Source of the DNA: Actinomycetes bacterium
Lineage (GTDB): Bacteria > Actinomycetota > Acidimicrobiia > Acidimicrobiales > Palsa-688
Reading direction: 5' to 3'
Length of the DNA: 19,998 nucleotides
NCBI GenBank assembly: GCA_021816565.1
Contig: JAKAXN010000044.1
Location: 1 to 19,998, forward strand
The notes under the pieces were generated by a model, which did no database searches, was not told the DNA's origin, and saw nothing but the letters and a program-made list of their open reading frames with translations. Of this stretch, positions 13,830 through 19,998 are shown in pieces. Every line of letters starts with the position of its first letter. The first letter of the stretch is position 1. A program made the position numbers and the translations under genes.

Positions 13830-16700
13830 TCAGGGTTCGGCCGTGAAGGCCCGCCGCTTGGGCTTGACCGGGCGCATCAGGAACTCCGGCCGGCGCTGAC
13901 CACCGGGGCCGGTCGTGGAGCGGGTCATGGCCAGCCACTCCTGGTACACCTGCCGGGACCGCTGCCTGTCGACGAAGACGTCGCCGTAGCGGTCGTCGGG
14001 CTGCACCGGGCTGAGCGACACCTTCTGCAGCCAGCAGTTCATCCCGGACAGGGGATCGGGCTGCACACCGAAGGTGAGGTTCTGGTGCACCCCGGGGTCG
14101 GTCCAGAAGATCCGCTCCGAGTCCGGATCGGAGGACTGGAACGGCTGGACCCCGCTGCGGTAGCGCAGCATCCACGTGTCGGGTCCACCCGGGTGGGTGA
14201 TGTCGACCTGACCGGTGACCCAGCGGCTGCCGTCGTTGTCGTGCAGGCGCCAGCGGCCCATGTGGTGGCTGAGGGCGCACACCCCCGGGCGGATGGCCTC
14301 GGTGACCCACACCCGGACCACGAAGTAGCCGATGGTGGTGTTGACCCGGACCAGGTCACCGGTGGCGACACGGTGGCGGCGGGCGTCATCGGGGTTGAGC
14401 CAGAGAGGGTGGCTGTTGGCGATCTCGTTGAGATACTTGGCGTTCCCGGAGCGGGTGTGGATGAGCACCGGCAGGCGGAAGGTGGGGACCAGGACCATCT
14501 GGCCGGCGTCCAGGTCGATCTGGCGCTTCGAGACGTGGGACTCGATGTAGCCGGGGGTGGCGTACTCCGGCCAGCCCCAGTCCCGCATGGCCGTGGAGTA
14601 CACCTCCAGCCGCCGCGACGGGGTCGGGTAGCCGAAGGTGACGGTGCCGTCGTCGTGGCGCAGCCCCACCGATCCGGCCTCACCGATGAGCGGCGGCTCC
14701 GAGTCCGGGCCGGCCGGGCGGCGCAGCACCCCGTGCTCGTCGGGCTCGGCGCCGTCGGTCTCCGCCTGGTCGAGGCGGCGCTCGTCCAGACGGTAGAGGG
14801 CCTCACCCACCGACACCGCCCCGAACTTGCGCATGTAGCCGAGCGGGGTGAGCCCGGCGTCGGCGGCCTTCTCGGGCAACCCGGGCACCGAGTTCTCGAA
14901 CATCCAGCGGTAGTACTCGTCCACCGTGACCTTCTCGCCGGGCCGGTAGGGCGACTCGAAGTAACGGCGGATCCCGAGGGCGCCGTCGGGGTCGATACGC
15001 CACGACAGCTCGAACCAGAATTCGTTTTCCTCCCAGACCTCACCGGGGTTGGCGTCGCGGGTGTCGCCCACCGGGCGGCCCATCTTCTCCATGGCCACCC
15101 GGCGGACCGGCTGGCGGAAGCTGAGCCACTTTCCGGCGTGGGTCTCGTAGGACATGGTGTCGTGGCGCTCCGGGGCGTGGCCCATGGGGAGCACGTAGTC
15201 CGCGAAGGTCGCGGTCTCGGACCAGGTGGGCGTCAGCGCCACGTGCAGGCCGACCTTCTCTGCGTCGGTGAGCGCCTCCAGCCAGGTGAAGCCGTCCGGG
15301 GCGGTCCAGATGGGGTTCCAGACCCGGGAGAAGTACACCTCCAGCCGGCCCCGGCCCTCCTCCAGGAAGTGGGGCAGCAGGATGGACATCTCGTTGGTGG
15401 CCATCGGGTACTCCCGCGGCCAGGTCAGCTCGTTCCAGTGGTCGTGCCCCTCGGGCATGTTCGGGCCCTTGGGGATGAACTTGTCCCACCCGTTGGGGCT
15501 GGTACCGCCCACGGTGCCGATGCTGCCGGTCAGGGCCAGGAGGAACCACAGGGCCCGGGCGACCTGCCAGCCACCCAGGTTGCCGGCGCAGGCCGAGCGC
15601 CACACGTGCGCCGACAGCCGGTGGTCGCAGCCGGCGACCAGGCGGGCCAGCTCCTCCACCTGCTTGACGTCGATCTGGGCCTCCTCGGCCGCGAACTCGA
15701 AGGTGAAGTCGGCGTAGTCGGCTTCCAGGCGGTCGAGGAACACCTCGAAGTCGTCGGCGGGGGCGTCGGGATGGGCGTTTGCCATGTACTCGGACCAGTT
15801 GAACCAGCGCCGCATGTACTCCGCGTCGATCTGGCGGGTGCGCAGCAGATACGACGCCACCGCCAGCAGGATCGCCGCCTCCGATCCCGGCCACGGGGAC
15901 ATCCACAGATCGGAGTGGGCCGCGGTGTTCGACAGGCGGGGGTCGATCACCACCAGCTTGGCCCCGTCGAGCTTGCCCTCCATGATCCGCTGGGCGTGGG
16001 GGTTGAAGTAGTGGCCGGTCTCCAGGTGGCTCGACAGCAGCAGGATGACCTTGGCGTTGGCGTGGTCGGGGCTGGGCCGGTCGTAACCGGTCCACAGGGT
16101 CATCCCGAAGCGGGCGCCCGACGAGCACACGTTGGTGTGACTGTTGTGGCCGTCCACCCCCCACGCCTGGAGGAACCGCTCGGCGAAGCCGTCCTCGCCG
16201 GGACGACCGACGTGGTACATGACCTCCTCGTGGCGGCCTTGGCTGATGGCCTGGCGGATCCGCCCGGCGATGTCGTCGAGGGCCTCGTCCCAGCTGACCT
16301 GCTCCCACTCGCCGCTGCCCCGGGCGCCCACCCGGCGCAGCGGGTGCAGGATCCGCTCTGGGTCGTCGAGCTGGTTGACAGTGGCCGGCCCCTTGGCGCA
16401 GTTGCGGCCCCGGGACCCGGGGTGGGCCGGGTTGCCCTCCAGCTTGCGGATGGACAGGTCCGACTTGTCGACGTAGGCCAGCAGGCCGCATCCCGACTCG
16501 CAGTTGAAGCACGTGGTCGGCACCAGCATGTACTCGTGCGGGACCTTGCGGGGGTGGGCCCGGGCGTCGTGCTCGACGTGGTGGTCCCAGTTCTCCACCG
16601 GGGGGAAGTTGGACAGCGCTTCGTGGCGGCGGGCCCCCGGCAGCTCGACGCCGGTGGGGCTGGACGGCGGGGCGGCCGGCCCGGGGCGGGTCTGGCTCAT
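13830..16700 (-). CDS. molybdopterin oxidoreductase, catalytic subunit (Psr/Phs/Soe-like)
   Basis: A 956-residue DMSO-reductase-superfamily enzyme. The [4Fe-4S] motif is CFNCESGC (C64, C67, C71) with C101 in GRNCAKG. The molybdenum ligand is probably C192 in HTNVCSSG, as in the Cys-ligated Nap/Psr/formate-dehydrogenase branch. The C-terminal molydopterin dinucleotide-binding domain is present (LIHTRSGNAKYLNEI, NPDDARRHRVATGDLVRV). There is no Tat signal, so it should work in the cytoplasm, unlike Psr, Phs and Ttr catalytic subunits and like sulfite dehydrogenase SoeA. ATG at 16700 has AAGGAGG 5 bases upstream; ATG at 16733 overlaps the previous stop as ATGA and is an alternative. It is the last gene of a three-gene operon with a fused FeS/NrfD partner and a persulfide-handling protein, so a sulfur oxyanion or polysulfide substrate is likely but unproven. 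Confidence 0.94.
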   Translation of the reverse strand: MSQTRPGPAAPPSSPTGVELPGARRHEALSNFPPVENWDHHVEHDARAHPRKVPHEYMLVPTTCFNCESGCGLLAYVDKSDLSIRKLEGNPAHPGSRGRNCAKGPATVNQLDDPERILHPLRRVGARGSGEWEQVSWDEALDDIAGRIRQAISQGRHEEVMYHVGRPGEDGFAERFLQAWGVDGHNSHTNVCSSGARFGMTLWTGYDRPSPDHANAKVILLLSSHLETGHYFNPHAQRIMEGKLDGAKLVVIDPRLSNTAAHSDLWMSPWPGSEAAILLAVASYLLRTRQIDAEYMRRWFNWSEYMANAHPDAPADDFEVFLDRLEADYADFTFEFAAEEAQIDVKQVEELARLVAGCDHRLSAHVWRSACAGNLGGWQVARALWFLLALTGSIGTVGGTSPNGWDKFIPKGPNMPEGHDHWNELTWPREYPMATNEMSILLPHFLEEGRGRLEVYFSRVWNPIWTAPDGFTWLEALTDAEKVGLHVALTPTWSETATFADYVLPMGHAPERHDTMSYETHAGKWLSFRQPVRRVAMEKMGRPVGDTRDANPGEVWEENEFWFELSWRIDPDGALGIRRYFESPYRPGEKVTVDEYYRWMFENSVPGLPEKAADAGLTPLGYMRKFGAVSVGEALYRLDERRLDQAETDGAEPDEHGVLRRPAGPDSEPPLIGEAGSVGLRHDDGTVTFGYPTPSRRLEVYSTAMRDWGWPEYATPGYIESHVSKRQIDLDAGQMVLVPTFRLPVLIHTRSGNAKYLNEIANSHPLWLNPDDARRHRVATGDLVRVNTTIGYFVVRVWVTEAIRPGVCALSHHMGRWRLHDNDGSRWVTGQVDITHPGGPDTWMLRYRSGVQPFQSSDPDSERIFWTDPGVHQNLTFGVQPDPLSGMNCWLQKVSLSPVQPDDRYGDVFVDRQRSRQVYQEWLAMTRSTTGPGGQRRPEFLMRPVKPKRRAFTAEP

Positions 16701-16729
16701 GGAGGCCTCCTTGGTGGTGACTGGGTCGT

Positions 16730-18274
16730 TCATGACAGGGGCACGTCCTGGCCGGCCCGGACGAACACCGACTCGTAGGCCAGCAGCGACACCTGCCCGA
16801 GCAGCCCGCCCAGGGCGGCCCGGCGCAGCTTGCGTCCCTTGATGCCCGGCACGGCCAGGCTGGCGGCCAGGCCGCCGGCGCCGACGGCACCGGCCCAGAA
16901 CAGCTTGCGGTAGCGACCCCGGGTGACCATGTGGGCGGCGGTGGCCGCCTGCTTGGTCTCGTGGCCCCCGCCGTACTCGAGGGCCAGGCTGGCGGCGTTG
17001 GCCGCCGACGCGGCCACGAACGTGCCGGCGAGTGCCCTGGTCAGCTTCCGGTCCCCCCCGGTGAGCGCCGAGATGGCCAGCAGGGCGCCCGAGCCGGCCT
17101 GCAGGGCCTGGATCACCAGGTGGGGCAGCAGCATCTTGGACTGCCAGAGGTCCCGGCCCTCGGCCTGGGCGAACAGCGGGGCGGTGTAGCCGGCGGCGGC
17201 CACCCCGGCCGGCAGGGCGGCCACCCGCAGGACCTTGAGGATGGAGTTGAGGGCGCCCGGGCTGAGGATCCCGAGCGACCCGCCCAGGCCGGCCGCCAGC
17301 CAGCCCCCGGCCACGGCCGAGGCTCCGGCCAGACACACCGACCCCCAGAACAGCCAGGACGTCCGATTGGCCTTGGTGAAGATGTAGAAGAACCGGTCCG
17401 GCCGCTTCAGGTCCCACACCAGCAGACCGCCGGTGGTGGCCATGCCGGCCACCCCGAGGGCGGGAGCGGCCAAACCCAGCACCCCGTCAGCCGGGGCCCC
17501 GGCCAGCAGGGCGCCAGAGGCCACCATCATGGCTCCCGCGCCCAGGCCCTTGGTCCACAGGTAGGTGGTGACCCTCCACCCCCACGGCCGGGGATGGGCG
17601 GTGTTGAGGGTGGTGCGGGCCCCCGTCACCGGGTCGGCCTCCAGGTCGGCGGACACCTCCAGGCGGTGGGGGTCCGGGTCGGCCCAGATGTAGGAGCCGT
17701 CCACCGGGGCGATGGTCGGGTCCAGCACCGCCCGGTCGGCGCCTATGTAGAACACGTTGGGCCCGGTGTTCTGCTCCGGGGCGCGCACCGCGGTGGGGTG
17801 GGTGGCCACCATCTGGGCGATGCCGCTGGTCGGGTCGTCCAGGTCGCCGGCCCAGATGGAGTGGGTCGGGCAGACCACCACGCACGCCGGCTCCAGGCCG
17901 TCGTCGACCCGGTGGGCGCAGTAGTTGCACTTGGCCGCGGTGTGGGTGTCCTCGTCGATGTAGATGGCGTCGTAGGGGCAGGCCTGCATGCAGCTCTTGC
18001 AGCCGATGCAGCGGTCCCGGTCGAAATCGACGATTCCGTCGTCGCGCTTGTACAGCGCCTTCGTGGGGCAGATCTTCACGCACGGGGCGTCGGTGCAGTG
18101 GTTGCAGCGCATCACCCCGAAGTTGCGCGACGACGAGGGCCACTCCCCCTTGTCGATGTACTTGACCCAGGTGCGGAACTGGCCCACCGGGATCTGGTGC
18201 TCGGTCTTGCAGGCCACGGTGCACGCGTGGCAGCCGATGCAGGTCCGCTGGTCGATTACAAACCCGTAGCGCAA
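16730..18274 (-). CDS. fused four-cluster ferredoxin–NrfD/PsrC membrane subunit
   Basis: A 514-residue fusion of the electron-transfer and quinone-reacting subunits that are separate in Psr, Dms and Soe complexes. Residues 1-140 carry four cysteine sets: CIGCHACTVAC (C12-C22), CNHCTDAPCVKIC (C57-C69), CIGCKSCMQAC (C89-C99), and CNYC with a distal CVVVC (C116-C135). These suit four [4Fe-4S] clusters, as in DmsB. From about 225, PWGWRVTTYLWTKGLGAG opens an NrfD domain with eight predicted helices. The start is TTG at 18274: no ATG/GTG is available in frame, and GGGAG lies upstream. It sits 35 bases after the rhodanese gene stop and overlaps or nearly touches the molybdoenzyme start. It should anchor that enzyme to the inner face of the membrane and exchange electrons with quinone. 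Confidence 0.94.
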   Translation of the reverse strand: MRYGFVIDQRTCIGCHACTVACKTEHQIPVGQFRTWVKYIDKGEWPSSSRNFGVMRCNHCTDAPCVKICPTKALYKRDDGIVDFDRDRCIGCKSCMQACPYDAIYIDEDTHTAAKCNYCAHRVDDGLEPACVVVCPTHSIWAGDLDDPTSGIAQMVATHPTAVRAPEQNTGPNVFYIGADRAVLDPTIAPVDGSYIWADPDPHRLEVSADLEADPVTGARTTLNTAHPRPWGWRVTTYLWTKGLGAGAMMVASGALLAGAPADGVLGLAAPALGVAGMATTGGLLVWDLKRPDRFFYIFTKANRTSWLFWGSVCLAGASAVAGGWLAAGLGGSLGILSPGALNSILKVLRVAALPAGVAAAGYTAPLFAQAEGRDLWQSKMLLPHLVIQALQAGSGALLAISALTGGDRKLTRALAGTFVAASAANAASLALEYGGGHETKQAATAAHMVTRGRYRKLFWAGAVGAGGLAASLAVPGIKGRKLRRAALGGLLGQVSLLAYESVFVRAGQDVPLS

Positions 18275-18309
18275 GGAGCTTCTCCCTAGTCGATGCGAGC
18301 CCCGGTGGC

Positions 18310-19680
18310 TCAGATGTTCGGCCCAGCCGCTTCGATCGGCAGGCCGACCTCGCCGGCCCGCCCCCAGTCGTCGTCGATCAGCACCACGTCCCGGCCGGCC
18401 CGCTTGGCGATCGACGCCCCGACGGAGGCCCGGAACCCACCCTGGCAGTGGACCCACAGCTCACCGTCGGGCACCTCACCGACCCGGTCGGCCAGCTCCC
18501 AGAACGGTATGTGCACGGCCCCGGCCACGTGCCCGGCGGCGAACTCGTCGTGGCGGCGCACGTCGAGCACCACCAGCCCGTCGCGGCCGAGCGCCTGGGC
18601 CAGGTCCCCGAAGTCGGCCACCCGGTAGCCGGCGGTCCGGCCCTCGGCCAGGTCCTCGACGGCGCCTACGGCGGCGCCGGCCAGCGAGTCGATACCGATG
18701 CGGGCCAGCTGCCGGCGGGCCTCGGCCACCTGCTCGGCGCTGTCGCCGATCAGGGTGACGGGGGCCTCCCACGGCAGGGTCCAGCCGAAGTACGTGGCGA
18801 AAGGGTCGCCCATCTCGATCGACACCGTCCCGGCCACGTGCAGCCGGGCGAAGGCCCGCCGCTCGCGCAGGTCTATGACCCACTCGCCGGCGTCGATGCG
18901 CCGACGCAGCACCGCGGCGTCGGCCGGCTCAGGCAGGGACAGGTCCGGTTCCCCCGGACCGGCCGAGTTGAGCCCGGCCATGTGGGCGTAGTAGCGGGGG
19001 TAGGCGGTGAGGCCGGCCATCAGCTCGGCGACGAAGCGGTCCTCGTCGTCGGTCACCAGCGCCACGTTGCGGCGCCGCTCCTCGCCGATGGTGGAGGCGT
19101 CGCCGCTGGTCTCGGTGGCGGAGCAGAAGCTGCCGAAACCGTGGGTCGGCATGACCTCGACATGCTCGCCCAGCTCCCCGGCCAGCCGGCGGACCGAGCG
19201 GTACTGGGCCCGGCTCAGCTCCTCGGTGCGCTCAGGGCTGATCAGGTCGGTGCGGCCCACCGCCCCGAAGAGCATGGACCCGCCGGTGAACACCACCGAC
19301 GGTTCGCCCCCGTCCTCGGCGAGGGCGTAGGACATGTGGTTCGGGGTATGGCCGGGGGTGTGCAGAGCGGTGATCACCAGCCGGCCGGTGCAGAGCTTCT
19401 GTCCGTCGCCGGCCGGCGTCCGCTCGAAGTCCACCCGGTCCCCGGCCGGCACCACGTACTGGGCGCCGGTGCGGCGGGCCAGGGCCAGGCCCCCGGTCAC
19501 GTAGTCGTTGTGGATATGGGTCTCGAGCACGTGGGTGACCCGCACCCCGAGGGAACCGGCCAGGTCGAGGACCCGGTCGATGTCGCGCTGGGGGTCGACG
19601 ACCACGGCCACCTCGCCGTCGTGCACCAGGTAGCTGCGGTCCCCCAGTCCCTGCGTCTCGATGGTCACGACCTGGGCCAT
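18310..19680 (-). CDS. CstB-like metallo-beta-lactamase / double rhodanese protein
   Basis: A 456-residue protein with three domains: metallo-beta-lactamase fold (~1-235), an inactive rhodanese (~255-340) and an active rhodanese (~355-450). This is the layout of Staphylococcus CstB, a persulfide dioxygenase/sulfurtransferase of similar length that turns persulfides into thiosulfate. Metal-site motifs are ETHIHNDYVTGG (H55, H57, D59), HTPGHTPNH (H107, H111) and PTHGFGSFC (H180). The first rhodanese lacks a catalytic Cys (TLIGDS in the loop). The second has VHCQGGFR with C412 and R417. Odd point: the Asp ligand expected in FTGD is Gly134 (FTGGSMLFGAVGRTD), so the dioxygenase activity is uncertain. 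ATG at 19680 is chosen from the family's N-terminus; AAAGG lies 9 bases upstream and GGAGG further. It is first in an operon with the FeS/NrfD and Mo subunits. Confidence 0.93.
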   Translation of the reverse strand: MAQVVTIETQGLGDRSYLVHDGEVAVVVDPQRDIDRVLDLAGSLGVRVTHVLETHIHNDYVTGGLALARRTGAQYVVPAGDRVDFERTPAGDGQKLCTGRLVITALHTPGHTPNHMSYALAEDGGEPSVVFTGGSMLFGAVGRTDLISPERTEELSRAQYRSVRRLAGELGEHVEVMPTHGFGSFCSATETSGDASTIGEERRRNVALVTDDEDRFVAELMAGLTAYPRYYAHMAGLNSAGPGEPDLSLPEPADAAVLRRRIDAGEWVIDLRERRAFARLHVAGTVSIEMGDPFATYFGWTLPWEAPVTLIGDSAEQVAEARRQLARIGIDSLAGAAVGAVEDLAEGRTAGYRVADFGDLAQALGRDGLVVLDVRRHDEFAAGHVAGAVHIPFWELADRVGEVPDGELWVHCQGGFRASVGASIAKRAGRDVVLIDDDWGRAGEVGLPIEAAGPNI

Positions 19681-19733
19681 GGTGTTCGCCTTTCCTCCCG
19701 GGATGGACGGGATCACCCGTCATCCAAAGTGCG

Positions 19734-19762
19734 AATGTACGAAAGTACGTACTCGTATCCAA
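19734..19762 (-). promoter_or_regulatory. promoter with palindromic operator candidate, sulfur operon
   Basis: On the minus strand TTGGAT (19757-19762) and TACATT (19734-19739) are 17 bases apart. The perfect palindrome AGTACGTACT (19744-19753) sits in the middle of the spacer, a classic place for a repressor site, with a second GTAC 4 bases away. A separate TTGACA is at 19781-19786 but has no good -10 at 17 bases. The repressor is not encoded in the window; ArsR- or CsoR-type sulfide sensors are the usual regulators of such operons. Confidence 0.5.
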
Positions 19763-19871
19763 GGCGCCCCGCCCGGGTGCTGTCAAGCCGGCCAGGACGA
19801 GAAATTTGCCGCCCCCCCCGGCGGCCCGCTCCCCCTGCCCCCACACCCGGCGACCGGCGTTGCGAACAACG
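19763..19871. other. gene-free stretch upstream of the sulfur operon
   Basis: Between the operon promoter and the terminator of the right-edge gene. It includes TTGACA (minus strand, 19781-19786), an AAATTT (19802-19807) and a C-run (19811-19819). I see no gene or RNA in it. Confidence 0.4.
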
Positions 19872-19905
19872 AAAAAAGGAGGGGCCGGCGAACCGGCCCC
19901 TCCTT
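19872..19905 (-). terminator. intrinsic terminator of the right-edge gene
   Basis: On the minus strand AAGGAGGGGCCGG pairs perfectly with CCGGCCCCTCCTT around a TTCG tetraloop, followed by a T-run (six T in total, partly in the stem foot). The stem begins two bases after the TAG of the partial gene ending at 19907. This is the clearest rho-independent terminator in the window. Confidence 0.93.
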
Positions 19906-19906
19906 C

Positions 19907-19998
19907 CTACGCCAGGCTGAGGAACAGCTTCTCGAGGGCGGCCACCGCGTTGCCGTCCACGTCGGCCTGGTCGGGATGCTCTATGCAGTGAGCCATCC
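19907..19998 (-). CDS. C-terminal end of an unidentified protein (or start of a very short one)
   Basis: The minus strand carries an open frame ending at TAG (19907-19909), immediately before a strong terminator. The readable peptide is 29-30 residues, including MAHCIEHPDQADV and ending in ALEKLFLSLA. The ATG at 19996 could be internal or a start; the frame reaches the window edge, so this is most likely the tail of a longer gene. It is too short to assign a family. It is on the same strand as the sulfur operon but terminated before it. Confidence 0.6.
   Translation of the reverse strand, partial: MAHCIEHPDQADVDGNAVAALEKLFLSLA

Noticed and set aside
13830..16700. Naming the molybdoenzyme soeA, psrA or phsA
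   Set aside because: Cys ligation and lack of a Tat signal narrow the choice, but sequence reading alone does not fix the substrate.
14085..16778. 897-codon open frame on the plus strand opposite the molybdoenzyme
   Set aside because: It is the antisense shadow of a clearly conserved enzyme in GC-rich DNA; its composition (Val/Gly/His/Arg/Gln-rich, no domain) is that of a shadow frame.
19811..19819. Run of C (with nearby CGGCGG) as a possible slippage or G-quadruplex element
   Set aside because: A single homopolymer run in a gene-free GC-rich gap; not enough repeated G-tracts to support a quadruplex.

Overview
The window is very GC-rich, gene-dense DNA that looks actinobacterial. Many starts are GTG, one is TTG, and several genes appear to be leaderless, with a TANNNT box 6-9 bases before the start codon. 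The gene families (TetR/TauD/MFS, a FdhF/YdeP-type molybdoenzyme, a metallo-beta-lactamase–rhodanese fusion, a CrtC-like protein) fit a soil or aquatic actinobacterium, possibly of the Acidimicrobiia. That placement is inference; there is no rRNA or other phylogenetic marker here. No tRNA, IS element, CRISPR array or prophage was seen.

Left part (1-5015). A minus-strand unit reads TetR regulator (2402-1722), TauD/TfdA dioxygenase (1720-773), MFS transporter (634 to off the left edge). It has a good promoter carrying paired palindromic operator candidates. Next come a small limonene-epoxide-hydrolase-type protein, divergent from an aldo/keto reductase, and a Gfo/Idh/MocA oxidoreductase convergent with the reductase.

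Middle part (5016-13829). A complete TPP (THI-box) riboswitch at 5079-5189 sits directly ahead of a 76-residue CxxC/CxxC zinc-ribbon protein rather than a recognisable thiamine gene. This is the most unexpected arrangement in the window. Then follow a tandem universal stress protein and an alpha/beta hydrolase with a cysteine in the nucleophile elbow (both minus). A GPR1/FUN34/YaaH-like membrane protein and a FdhF/YdeP-type molybdopterin oxidoreductase (both plus) come next. A secreted clan GH-A glycoside hydrolase (minus) has a long leader with a sigma-28 (FliA/WhiG)-like promoter. Nitronate monooxygenase and a CrtC-like protein are divergently arranged.

Right part (13830-19998). A tight minus-strand operon encodes a CstB-like metallo-beta-lactamase/rhodanese/rhodanese protein, a fused four-cluster ferredoxin–NrfD membrane subunit, and a large cytoplasmic molybdopterin oxidoreductase. 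I read it as a sulfane-sulfur/sulfite electron-transfer module: the first protein handles persulfides, and the Mo enzyme plus its fused FeS/NrfD partner exchange electrons with the quinone pool. Its promoter carries a perfect 10-bp palindrome between the -35 and -10 candidates. A textbook UUCG-loop terminator at 19872-19905 separates the operon from the 3' end of another minus-strand gene at the right edge.
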